A stretch of DNA of 64,000 nucleotides from Linyphia triangularis (lineage: Eukaryota > Arthropoda > Arachnida > Araneae > Linyphiidae). Positions 27,801 to 41,700 of this stretch are shown here, one piece after another. The notes beneath the pieces were generated by a model that saw only the letters and a program-made list of their open reading frames with translations, was not told the origin of the DNA and searched no databases. Where the stretch lies: positions 15,031,501 through 15,095,500 of the forward strand of contig OZ021729.1 in the NCBI GenBank assembly GCA_963978545.1, given 5' to 3'. How positions within the stretch are numbered: position 1 is the stretch's first letter; each line of letters starts with the position of its first letter. The position numbers and the translations under genes were made by a program.

Positions 27801-29693
27801 GACTTCTATCCAGAACTTTCTCATCCTATATGTGTCACATATCATTATTATTTTTGAAATTCCTTAATCCGTCACCTACTTATACCAAAATATTAAAATG
27901 GTTTTGTCCAATTTTCGAGTTTTTACAAAACAACCCAACATGTGATAATATTTTAATTAGAAGCTTTATTAGCCAAATTTTTAAAATTTTAAATTAACAT
28001 GAAAATATTCATGTTTGTCTAAATTCAATTAGAGGAGAAGTAATATTTTTAGATGAACGGACAAACACCAATATTTTTATATATTTATGGTGCTTGAAAT
28101 ACAAGAGCTGAGTTTTATCGATTTAAAGAAATTTACAAATCTGTTATTTATTTTCAAGTTCTAGAGCCCCATAGCTACAAAAGTACGATAGTGTAGGCAA
28201 CTCCTGTCTGGATTATGATAAATTAAAAACGTATTCTTTTGAAATTATTTACTAAGAGTTTTTATTCATTTTTAACAAAATATCGGAATGTTAGGAATCT
28301 CAGGAGAGAAGTCTCACAGTAAAAACCCTCCCTTCGAAAATGCGCCGGCATGAAAGCAATTTCCTTTCAAATCGCAATTTTTATAGGAATACTTTCAGCT
28401 TGACGTTAATAACGATCATTTAACTTCTGAAAATCTACCCTTTCATAAAGATAAATAGGTTTCTCTTGTAAGGCAATCCACATGACAGCACAAACACCTT
28501 TTGTCAATTTAGATACTTGGGGCTTGACAACACAACAAGCCCTGCAGTAACTGGCAGTAATTAGATAAATATCAATAAATCTTACACCTTGCAAGTTTTA
28601 AAAGAGAGGTAAGAAAACAAGTACTTTAAGAATGCATTGGCGATCTTGGCAGAATGCAGACTTCTGTACTGCCAAATACTTCGCCACCTGGTCACCAAAC
28701 CTGATAAAGGTATCTATAACAAAGCTCTTTTGTGAAGCGCTACAATAGAGGCATTTCGTCATCCATCACTAATGACATATAGCACTCTTCACGGGGAGAG
28801 GAAAAGCTCTGGTACCACATATGTACCAGGACCGTATTCAAGGGAAATACTTCCCGCGGTGCCACATTTGTACCGCCCGATGCTAAAAGGTTAATTTTTG
28901 CATTTCTCCAAGTTTTGGAACATCTTGATTCCAAAAAAGTGATATAGAAAAAATGTCTGTCTGTGTGTTTGTATGTATGTCTGTGGGCAGCATAACTCTC
29001 GAACAAATTGGCTTACGATGTTCAAATTTGGCATGAGGATTAGTGGTGGCCATGGGACCTACCAATAAAGTTTTCGTCAAAATCGCGCAAGCGCATAAGG
29101 TAGCTGCCTTTGAAAAAATCATGTTTTTTAATTATTGCAAGAAAACGGCTACAACGATTTTGAAAAAAATCGCTGTGGTAAAGCCTCTTAAGGTGTTTTA
29201 AACATCCCCACCTCCGAAATTCCCGTAAAAATGTTTTAGTGGCGTGAAAAGTTGAAAAACGAATGCTTCCAACACTGAGTTCTCTTGCCTTGAGCAGCAT
29301 ACCTCATCAAGGATCGTTTTTTCTTCTCGCCTCAGTTTCGCTTATAACAAAGGATAATATAAGGATTATCTAAAACTTTATAGCCAGTTGGTTTGTTTCT
29401 TTTTTAGACTCATACAAGAATTATAGCCAAAAATATCGCCAAATTGACCATTTCCTCTAAATGAATAATGAAAATATGAAAACGGTAAATGACACAAAAC
29501 CACGTCAGTATTATAGTGTAATTGAAAGTTGTGCGATGTTCCACACCCCTAGTTTTAATTGAATTAAAGCCACGTCATAGCTTATATTTTGATAGAATCT
29601 TCATTAACAAAAGTTCAATATTTTAAATTCTTTTGAAAGGTTGGTTGATTTGCTAATTTATGTTTAAATTAGTTTGAAGGGTCCAGTCAATCA

Positions 29694-29725
<32 letters not shown>

Positions 29726-32700
29726 CTTATTAGTAATTCAAAAGTTTATTCAAAATTTATTTCAATGACCTGCGGTTGGTTGGTTGTACCGATTTCGGCC
29801 CACAGACATTCCGGTACTTTTTGGACGGGAAACCAAACACTCGCTGGAGCACGAATATGTTATCTTGGCGTGTATTTTGCAACGATATAAATAAACAACA
29901 GGATAGACTGCTTAACGCTGGGAAAATGAAGCCGTTGCCAGATGCCGTTGGTGGGATAAAAAATACGGATTGCCGAGGATTGAAAATAAAATTTTGCGTT
30001 GTACACAGCAGAAATGTCAATAGTAGACCTTAATTAGTAATAATGTGCCAAAAAATATATACTCTAGCATTTTACAAGGTTTTTCGCATTAACATCCAAC
30101 TATAAAAGTGAACTGTGATTGGTTAATCTTCCCACCAGCTTCGCAATCCCCGGCGCGTTTTTCTCTTTGCATTGACATCGGAGCAGTCTATCCACTTGTT
30201 TATCTATATCGATGGTATTTTGAAATGCGAATTCATTCAACTCAAGCAGTACTAACGGCAGTTGGCTTCATCGTCTCCTGCTTCACAATCTTTGTGGCCA
30301 TCGCAAACTTCAGAATCGTAAATGCAAGCTGTGCCATCTTTGCAGAGATATTGATACTTGGTACATGTTTTGTTCGTTTCTAGAAAGAAAAAAAAGACAA
30401 ATTATGAATTATCATATTAGTCCGAGAGGCGATTACAATTTTTGGACCTTATCGAACATCATTCTGAATTTTTTATAGAAGTTGGAGAAAAGGGAGTAGA
30501 TTACGAATCCACTGGTCTGACGTGGCAAAAATGGCCGAAACGGATCAAAAATTGACTTGGAATGAGTTGAACTAAAATCCGATTGCCAAATATGTCATTA
30601 TTTGCCAAAAAGAGAACAAACTTTTTCGTCAGGCAACCCACTGCATTGTTATTTTCAATGAGAAAAAGCGCCAACGATTTCTGAGCACTGGCTCGGAGAA
30701 CTTGTACCTTCTAAAAGTAAGCCAAATTAGCGACATCAGTGATGTAATGTTTATTGCCAATTTGGCTCATTTGTGAAAGATACAAGTAACCCATCGCCAC
30801 ACATCCGAATCGCCTGCAACCTTCTTAATTGAAAACTAAAGAGTGAGGGTTACCAAATAAAGAAAAAAATACTCATCATTTGGCAAGTTATGGCGGATTT
30901 CGCAATTGGATTTAGTTCAACTTATTAAAAGTCAATTTTTGAATGATTTCGGCCATTTTTGCCACGGCAGACCAGTGGATTCGTAACCTACTCACTTTTC
31001 TTCAATTTCTATAAAAAATTCAGAATGATGTTCGATGGGGTCCAAAAATTGCAGTCGCCTCTCAGTCTATATGGAATGTTCAAGCAAATATAAAAGTAAA
31101 GTACAAAACTATTGTCAGACTGAAAAACTGAAATGCTGCATGAAAATAGAATGATCAAATCAGAAATATCAATTTTAAAATTAGAAAATTGTAACGATTA
31201 CATTAAATAAAAGATTGAAAAGTTAAAAATTCCTGACTGGATCTCGTTATCAAGGGGTTCGAACCCAGCCAGGATTTCGGGGATGCGTTTCAGAAGGATA
31301 GATCAGTAATAAATAAAAAAGTTACCAATCCATCCTCGAACCCCGACGCATCCCACTGCAAGACAGAAAGTCAAATAAATATTTAAAGATTTATATACAT
31401 TTATAAAACCAAAAATTGCAATAAACCTATCTGGTTAAAAATAGTAACCTGCTACCAGACTAAAACCGCATATACATACCAATCTTTTTCAATTTTTTAT
31501 TTAATAGACTGAGAATCGACTGCAATTTTTGGACCCCATCGAATACCATTCTGAATTTTTTATAAAAATTGAAGAAAAATGAGTAGATTATGAGTCCACT
31601 GGTCTGCCGTGGCAAAAATGGCCAAAACTGGTCAAAAATCGACTTTTAATAAGTTGAGCTAAATACAATTGCCAAATGCGTCATAACTTGCCAAATAAAG
31701 AGTATTTTTTTTATTATTATTTGGTAACCCTCACTCTTTAATTTCCAATTAAGAAGGTTGCAGGTTGGCTATGGCTTACTTGCTTCTTTCACAAATGAGC
31801 CAAATTGGCAATACACATTATGTCACTGATGGCGAAACTGATGTCGCCAATTTGGCTTACTTTAAAAGATACAAGTTTTCCGAGCCAGAGATCAGAAATC
31901 GTTTGCGCTTTTTCTCATTGAAAATCAAAATGCTTGCCAGACAAAAAAGTTTATTCTCTTTTTGGCAAGTTGTGACATATTTGGCAATCGGATTTTAGTT
32001 CAACTCATTCCAAATCCATTTTTGATTAGTTTCGGCCATTTTTGCCCTGGCAGACCAGTGGATTCGTAATCTACTCACTTTTTTCCAAATTCTATAAAAA
32101 ATTCAGAATGATGTTCGATAGGGTCAAAAAATTCCTCTCGGACTCTAATGTAACCGTTACAATTATCTAATTTTAAAATTGATATTTCATACGGAATGAT
32201 CCTTAATCGGATTTCCTCATAAGGGAGTATAAAGTAATAAAGCGTTGAAAACATCGAAAAAGAGTTGAATTATTATTCTGGGGACTGTTAAGGGAAACAT
32301 TTCAAAATTTTCGATTTTTATATTTTAGTGGGAAAATATAGCCTGAAAAATGTTAATTGAAACAAAACGCCAAACATGACCAGATTACAATCAATGCAAA
32401 AGAAATTCGTGCATTTTTATTGTGGTTTGAAATCTTTAATCAAATAGATTTAATTAACATATTTGGATTGCATCGTTATTCTAGCTTTCAGTACATACAT
32501 TACTTTTGCTGATCCGAGAAGAATTAAGAATATTATTTGAGTTTTTGTAAGCGCGCATATAAGAAATTGTCTGTTTTTCATTTTCTTAAATTACATTTTT
32601 CTCCTCATGTGTATTTTAAGATTTTTAGGTTATTCGATTTGTTCCTTGTGATTCAAAAGTTGATGTATTTCTTTTAAATTTGGAGATATTGTTTACTATA

Positions 32701-35700
32701 CTATTTTGAACACAATTGTGCATGGATTTTGGAATCTGATATTTTTTTATTGTTTTACAGCAATTTTCGTAATGCTTCTATTTAAAAAGTTTACATTTTT
32801 TCGCCGTTGTACCAAAGTTTTACTTTTAAATAATTAACCAATGAGTCAAATTCAAACTCCATGCACAATTATGTCAATATATATTCGATTAGCTTGTACA
32901 AAAAAATTGAGACAGATTGCAAAAAAATTGAATCGCAAGGAGCGTTTTTAAAATTACGGAAAAAAACGCAAAAATTTTCAACAAAAATTTAATTTCTTGA
33001 AAAAAAAATCAATATAAATTTTTGAAATTTTGGGTTATGTTTTATCTAATTGCTATTGAACTACACAAAAAATTTAATAAATTTTGGACAAAAATTGAAG
33101 AATTTTTATTTTTGACTTAACAGTCCCCTTAGGACGAAAAACCGATAGTTGATTTAATTTTACGTTTTTTAGTAAAGAGAAATTAATTTGGAAGAACACA
33201 AGAATTAAATATTGTATTCTACAGGGTGTCACAAAAGGTCATGTCCAAACGGCACACATGGTTGTATCAGGTCATGAGGAAGCAGAATTACATAGGAAAG
33301 GGGGGTTGGAAACGCGATTGTAATCCGCTAGAGGGCAATAAGCTCTAGCAGACGAAACCGCGGGCAGTCGGATTAATCGAAGCGCGGACGTTGCAGAGAG
33401 CCTGCACAGTACCGTGGCCACCACGATCCCCGGACCTAACCCCCCTGGATTTTTACCTCTGGGGATACCTGAAGTGTCTGGTGTACGAGACACCCGTTCC
33501 ATTGGACATGGACCTCATCGCACGTATCGTTGAAGCGGCTGCACGTGTCCGGGAGACTACTGGCCAGTTCGAACGAGTTCGCGATTCCATGCGTCGCAGA
33601 TGTGAAGCATGCATCGCAGCTGATGGGGCTAATTTTGAGCACTTACTATGATTTGTAGCATTTTTCTTTTTTATTTGGTACTGTTTTGTTGTAAAATAAA
33701 GATTTTTTACACCGTTTGTTATCTTTTCTTTGCGTGACGGTTACGATGAAATTTCACTGTCAAAATTGCGTTTCCGACCCCCCCTTTCCTATGTAATTCT
33801 GCTTCCTCATGACCTGACACAACCATGTGTGCCGTTTGGACATGACCTTTTGTGACACCCTGTATAGTTGAGAGATACAACATTAATTAGGTTTCCTCAA
33901 TGTACTGAAATGAAGTTTTCGCTTTTTTTTTTATCGTGTTGCCCTCTACTTTATACAATTATAACTTCTCAAAAATTGTTTAGTGTTTATGATTTTTTTT
34001 AAACATCGATTTTTATCTAAATGATACGAGCAAATGAAAATAAGCTATTCGTCAGAATATCATTTAGTTGGTATATAATTTTTGGTTGTATATAAATTAA
34101 GAAAAACGGCACTTACTGTATGTGTAAAAAAAAAAAAAAAACACCTTCCTCAAATGATATATAAGTTGATATTTAAACTTTTTCCATGTTAATCCCCAAA
34201 ACACAGCGCGATATCGACATGAGATAACCTGTTACAATTATCATAGGGCTTACTACTATCAGAGACAGTAGAATGCCAGGTGGTGGCTCGAACCCAAGAC
34301 CTTTCACATGGTTTAGAAACCGATTGTTATAATAAGAAAATAAATACCACATAATTCAATTATCGTAGACACTGGGGGTTCCGATGAAAACCACATGATG
34401 GATAGGAATTCCAATTTGAAAAAATTACCGTTTTATTTGATCAAACAGACAATGGGTCATTGGTTACTCAAGTATCATCGGCGTCTCCAATGGATAGAGG
34501 AGCATTTTCACCCCAGTGGTGTTATTTCCGTCCACAGGAACGTGAAAGAGAGTGCACTTGCGTACCTCTGGCTTTTAGAAAATCACAAAAATATGAAGGA
34601 AAGCAGTAGAGTTTGTAGAAAAAAAGGTCTTGTGCCTTGTAGAGTAGATTTTAAATGTATTCATTTGAAAAAAAATTTTATGTACAAGTATAAATTAACA
34701 GTCTATTAAGGAATTTCCTTCCTATTTTTTGCCGACCAAACGGTATAGTGGTTAGCGGGCTAGCTTCCAGACCGCGAGGTTGCGGGTTCGAGTCCCGTAT
34801 TAGGCATGGGTATTTGTAAATGTATGTTGGCTTGTATAATGACGAATTTTCGGCGCATTATAGCCCTCGTGTTGCTGACGGCGATAGATAATCTGAAAAC
34901 AACCAACCAACCCTTCCTATTTTTTAAACATTAAGGCTTGCACAAAAACTTTAATCTCTCCTTGCACCCCATTGCAAATATGGCACCCATCCCTAAGAAG
35001 TGGCCGACCAAACGGTATAGTGGTAAGCGGGCTAGCTTCTAGACCGCGAGGTCCGGTGTTAGGCATGGGTATTTGTAAATGTATGTTGGCTTGTCTAATG
35101 ACGAATTTTCGGTGCATTATAGCCCTCGTGTTGCTGACGGCGCCAGATAATCTGAAAACAACCAACCAACCAACCCTTCCTATTTTTTAAACATTAAGGC
35201 TTGCACAAAAACTTTAATCTCTCCTTGCACCCCATTGCAAATATGGCACCCATCCCTAAGAAGTGGCCGACCAAACGGTATAGTGGTAAGCGGGCTAGCT
35301 TCTAGACCGCGAGGTCCGGTGTTAGGCATGGGTATTTGTAAATGTATGTTGGCTTGTCTAATGACGAATTTTCGGTGCATTATAGCCCTCGTGTTGCTGA
35401 CGGCGCCAGATAATCTGAAAACAACCAACCAACCCTTCGTATTTTTTAAACATTAAGGCTTGCACAAAAACTTTAATCTCTCCTTGCACCCCATTGCAAA
35501 TATGGCACCCATCCCTAAGAAGTGGCCGACCAAACGGTATAGTGGTAAGTGGGCTAGCTTCTAGACCGCGAGGTTGCGGGTTCGAGTCCCGTGTTAGGCA
35601 TGGGTATTTGTAAATGTATGTTGGCTTGTCTAATGACGAATTTTCGGCGCATTATAGCTCTCGTGTTGCTGACGGCGCCAGATAATCTGAAAACAACCAA

Positions 35701-38700
35701 CCAACCTTCCTATTTTTTAAACATTAAGGCTTGCACAAAAACTTTAATCTCTCCTTGCACCCCATTGCAAATATGGCACCCATCTCTAAGAAGTGGCCGA
35801 CCAAACGGTATAGTGGTAAGCGGGCTAGCTTCTAGACCGCGAGGTCCCGTGTTAGGCATGGGTATTTGTAAATGTATGTTGGCTTGTCTAATGACGAATT
35901 TTCGGTGCATTATAGCCCTCGTGTTGCTGACGGCGCCAGATAATCTGAAAACAACCAACCAACCCTTCCTATTTTTTAAACATTAAGGCTTGCACAAAAA
36001 CTTTAATCTCTCCTTGCACCCCATTGCAAATATGGCACCCATCCCTAAGAAGGGGCCGACCAAACGGTATAGTGGTAAGTGGGCTAGCTTCTAGGCCGCG
36101 AGGTTGCGGGTTCGAGTCCCGTGTTAGGCATGGGTATTTGTAAATGTATGTTGGCTTGTCTAATGACCATACATGTGATTAGTCAAGCAAAAAATTAGCT
36201 GAAATATTTTTCGTCATTTTACAGCATAATACACAAAAACATATATTAGCGCACAAAATTCAATACAAATTTTAGTTAAATTTTGGATATAAGATTGATT
36301 TCAATTATTAACTCTACAACAACCACGTCTCATTGTGATTGACACGCACACAATAATTAAATAAAGACAACTGTGTTCATGTATTAATCATAACTGAAAA
36401 ATTTAACTTGACTTAAATGTTTTTGTACACATTCAGAAATTATAATCCAGCAAAATTTCTAATAAAAATTCAAGCATCATCAAAAAACGTTCAAGGACCC
36501 CTCTTGCGACCAATTATCCCCATATTTTCCAGTATAAAAGTATACCCCACTTAGTAGTGTGCTGAACTAATTTTGAAATTAGAAAAATTGTATGAAAATA
36601 AGAAATGGCTTATCAGAAAAGAATTGGGTTGTTATATTGAAAATAGGAAGAGAGGATTTTTTAAAGGCTCATACTTGAGACTGAGAAGAAAAAAAAGATA
36701 CAAGATAGTTTACCAAGTCATAAATATGAAGGTCTAAATCTAAGCAGACAAAAAACACAGGTAATTTTACTATAGGTGTACACTTTAATAGTTTGTGCTA
36801 AGCATCAGCCACATTGGAACAAACAGCTTCATTTTGAGTGTAAGATTCGAATGTGGTAGGATAGTTTGAGACTTATGACTTTTTTTTTCAGGCAAACATT
36901 TCTCTGTAATTTGGCAACTTTTGCAGTTCTTTCTTTCAGTTTCCTTCGGCACTAGCTTTTTCTTTGAAAACAATTGCTTGTTACTAACATTTCTGTTGAT
37001 AAGTACTAAGGGAGGGTGATTCTACAAGACCATAATACAGTACCCAAGCAAAAAATTTCAAATTTCCACAGTTGAAAAAGCCAATTTTAAACAATTATAT
37101 AAAAAAATGCTTTAACTTTTTAACTATTATTAATGGCTCTAGATAAAAATATTTATTTTTATTTTTTTTACATTATTTTATATATTATAGCAGTTAAAAT
37201 TGCAATTATGAATAAGAATATACAGTAAAATTGGACAATTGGGTCGAATTTTTTGCCCAAAATTAAATTAAAATCTTAGTAATTCTGTATATATTCAAAT
37301 CAAAAGGCAAAACTGATCTTCACACAAACACTAATCACGAGCATAGCGGCTATCACATCACCTGAAACCTAGGCGAATGACACCTAAAGAGGGCTGCAAA
37401 TTTCGCAAAATCTACTATTAAAACGGCTTAGTCGAAAATTACCATTACTCCAAAGTAAATATCGGCGATAGCGGCCACCGTATCGGCGAAAATCCGAGTA
37501 ATTACATTAAAGCAACAATCAGAAAAAATTAACACCACAACAAGTTCGAGTCCCGTGTTGGCATGGATGTTTGTAAATGTATGTTGGCTTGTCTAATGAC
37601 GAATGTTTCGGCATTGACTGAATACAACCAACACCACAACAACGTAAATTTCGACGATATTGCCCGCCGTTAGCAGCGTAAATTTATGTAAATACAGACC
37701 TTAAAAGTCAGCGCAACGCTCAGCGAAACTAAGTACCATACACCAACGTAAATAATGGCGATAGAGATTTGTAATGTGTAGAAAAATTGGCCATTACATC
37801 GGAGGTTTGAGGAAGTCTGAACGCACATAAGATCCATGGCTGTCAGATTTGCTAGCAAGCTCAATAAGATTGTAATGTAGATTTGTATCTATCTCGAGAA
37901 TTGAAATTTTAATAAGAAAAAAGCGGAAATCCGAATTTCAGACAAAATTTATCATCATGCAACAACGTAATTCTCAAGGATAGCGTCTGCCATAATCACG
38001 GGAAAACGTCCATTTTATCACCGTAACATTCAGCAAAATGTCCATCGCATATCAAAGTAAATAATGCACATAGAAGCTATGATATTAAAGGAAAATTCTG
38101 AGGAAAAGTATTCATTCCATCGGTGGTTTGGCGGAGTTTAAACGTGTGCAGATTTCGTGTTTGTCAGGAAATTCCATCGATCTCCGGCATTTTCGAAATT
38201 TCGGTCAAAAATCTTCGAATAACCATGTTTAAAGAGAACATTTCTGAGGGAAGGAGAAACTACTTTCGATCCGCGAGATCAATGGGAAAATTGTGGAAAA
38301 ACGCCGATATAAGAAGACTTTTTCCGATACTGAAGAGGAGTGAAAATTTCTGAATTCAACCGGAAATTCCAACATTAATACGAATTTCAAGCATAATCCA
38401 CGATTTTCCCGAGATACAAAAAATTCAAGTATATTTCCCAACTACTGGACACCCTGTAATAATAGTTAAATACAGAAAAAGTCCGATTATCTGGCATTCA
38501 AGATTCAATCCACTGGAATTTTTTAAAAATCAAATTGGTGAGAATACCTTTTTCGCAAAAAAACCCCAAAAAAAAACACGGCGATAAATTGCCAAATTTT
38601 ATACTTTTTTTAATTTAGTTTGAGACTTTGAATTTGAATAGGATTTTTATTAGAAACATTTTAAGGGAATGAAGGACGAAAGCAGACTTTTCAATACGAT

Positions 38701-41700
38701 TTCCGAAAAAAATTGAATACATCTATTTTCAGAATTGACACAAGTTTTTCAGTGGATGATGGATAATTTTGATGCAATTCGCGGATGAATCACATGTATG
38801 AAGACCACGTGACAAAGGCAACAGCATCGAAAACCGGTTTAACTATTCTTTAACCAAGTTAGTTCAGACTAAAACAAGTCATGAACTACAGTGGAAAAAG
38901 GACAGTGGGAAACGAGCGCACTAGGCATTCTTTTTATGAAAAAAGGAAGTCGATTGAATTTCCTTGACACGTCAGTTGAAATAAATAAAACATTTTAGGG
39001 AATGAAGGAAAAGGCTGACTTTTCAAAACGATTTCTGAATATTTTTAAAAACTTATCTAATCTAATTCCAAAATTTTAGCGGATAACTGGATTTTCAGCC
39101 GATAATGAATTCGCGGATTTCCGCTAATTCATGTAAAAAAATTCGCGGATTTCCGCTAATTCGCGGAAGAATCACATGTATGAATGACGAATTTTCGGCG
39201 CATTATAGCCCTCGTGTTGCTGACGGCGCCAGATAATCTGAAAACAACCAACCAACCTTCCTATTTTTTAAACATTAAGGCTTGCACAAAAACTTTAATC
39301 TCTCCTTGCACCCCATTGCAAATATGGCACCCATCCCTAAGAAGTGGCCGACCAAACGGTATAGTGGTAAGCGGGCTAGCTTCCAGACCGCGAGGTTGCG
39401 GGTTCGAGTCCCGTGTTAGGCATGGGTATTTGTAAATGTATGTTGGCTTGTCTAATGACGAATTTTCGGCGCATTATAGCCCTCGTGTTGCTGACGGCGA
39501 TAGATAATCTGAAAACAACCAACCAACCTTCCTATTTTTTAAACATTAAGGCTTGCACAAAAACTTTAATCTCTCCTTGCACCCCATTGCAAATATGGCA
39601 CCCATCCCTAAGAAGTGGCCGACCAAACGGTATAGTGGTAAGCGGGCTAGCTTCCAGACCGCGAGGTTGCGGGTTCGAGTCCCGTGTTAGGCATGGGTAT
39701 TTGTAAATGTATGTTGGCTTGTCTAATGACGAATTTTCGGCGCATTATTGCCCTCGTGTTGCTGACGGCGCCAGATAATCTGAAAACAACCAACCAACCT
39801 TCCTATTTTTTAAACATTAAGGCTTGCACAAAAACTTTAATCTCTCCTTGCACCCCATTGCAAATATGGCACCCATCCCTAAGAAGTGGCCGACCAAACG
39901 GTATAGTGGTAAGCGGGCTAGCTTCTAGACCGCGAGGTCCGGTGTTAGGCATGGGTATTTGTAAATGTATGTTGGCTTGTCTAATGACGAATTTTCGGCG
40001 CATTATTGCCCTCGTGTTGCTGACGGCGCCAGATAATCTGAAAACAACCAACCAACCTTCCTATTTTTTAAACATTAAGGCTTGCACAAAAACTTTAATC
40101 TCTCCTTGCACCCCATTGCAAATATGGCACCCATCCCTAAGAAGTGGCCGACCAAACGGTATAGTGGTAAGTGGGCTAGCTTCTAGACCGCGAGGTTGCG
40201 GGTTCGAGTCCCGTGTTAGGCATGGGTATTTGTAAATGTATGTTGGCTTGTCTAATGACGAATTTTCGGCGCATTATAGCCCTCGTGTTGCTGACGGCGA
40301 TAGATAATCTGAAAACAACCAACCAACCTTCCTATTTTTTAAACATTAAGGCTTGCACAAAAACTTTAATCTCTCCTTGCACCCCATTGCAAATATGGCA
40401 CCCATCCCTAAGAAGTGGCCGACCAAACGGTATAGTGGTAAGTGGGCTAGCTTCTAGACCGCGAGGTTGCGGGTTCGAGTCCCGTGTTAGGCATGGGTAT
40501 TTGTAAATGTATGTTGGCTTGTCTAATGACGAATTTTCGGCGCATTATAGCCCTCGTGTTGCTGACGGCGATAGATAATCTGAAAACAACCAACCAACCT
40601 TCCTATTTTTTAAACATTAAGGCTTGCACAAAAACTTTAATCTCTCCTTGCACCCCATTGCAAATATGGCACCCATCCCTAAGAAGTGGCCGACCAAACG
40701 GTATAGTGGTAAGCGGGCTAGCTTCCAGACCGCGAGGTTGCGGGTTCGAGTCCCGTGTTAGGCATGGGTATTTGTAAATGTATGTTGGCTTGTCTAATGA
40801 CGAATTTTCGGCGCATTATAGCCCTCGTGTTGCTGACGGCGATAGATAATCTGAAAACAACCAACCAACCTTCCTATTTTTTAAACATTAAGGCTTGCAC
40901 AAAAACTTTAATCTCTCCTTGCACCCCATTGCAAATATGGCACCCATCCCTAAGAAGTGGCCGACCAAACGGTATAGTGGTAAGCGGGCTAGCTTCCAGA
41001 CCGCGAGGTTGCGGGTTCGAGTCCCGTGTTAGGCATGGGTATTTGTAAATGTATGTTGGCTTGTCTAATGACGAATTTTCGGCGCATTATTGCCCTCGTG
41101 TTGCTGACGGCGCCAGATAATCTGAAAACAACCAACCAACCTTCCTATTTTTTAAACATTAAGGCTTGCACAAAAACTTTAATCTCTCCTTGCACCCCAT
41201 TGCAAATATGGCACCCATCCCTAAGAAGTGGCCGACCAAACGGTATAGTGGTAAGCGGGCTAGCTTCTAGACCGCGAGGTCCGGTGTTAGGCATGGGTAT
41301 TTGTAAATGTATGTTGGCTTGTCTAATGACGAATTTTCGGCGCATTATTGCCCTCGTGTTGCTGACGGCGCCAGATAATCTGAAAACAACCAACCAACCT
41401 TCCTATTTTTTAAACATTAAGGCTTGCACAAAAACTTTAATCTCTCCTTGCACCCCATTGCAAATATGGCACCCATCCCTAAGAAGTGGCCGACCAAACG
41501 GTATAGTGGTAAGTGGGCTAGCTTCTAGACCGCGAGGTTGCGGGTTCGAGTCCCGTGTTAGGCATGGGTATTTGTAAATGTACGTTGGCTTGTCTAATGA
41601 CGAATTTTCGGCGCATTATAGCCCTCGTGTTGCTGACGGCGCCAGATAATCTGAAAACAACCAACCAACCCTTCGTATTTTTTAAACATTAAGGCTTGCA

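Noticed and set aside
34239..34330. Reversed tRNA-like B box in single-copy DNA
   Set aside because: Too short and without a matching A box or flanking duplication to call a SINE.
34731..36160. tRNA genes (A and B boxes with GGTTCGAGTCC)
   Set aside because: The heads are followed by a fixed non-tRNA body and tail, are flanked by target duplications and lack a pairing acceptor stem, so they are SINEs.
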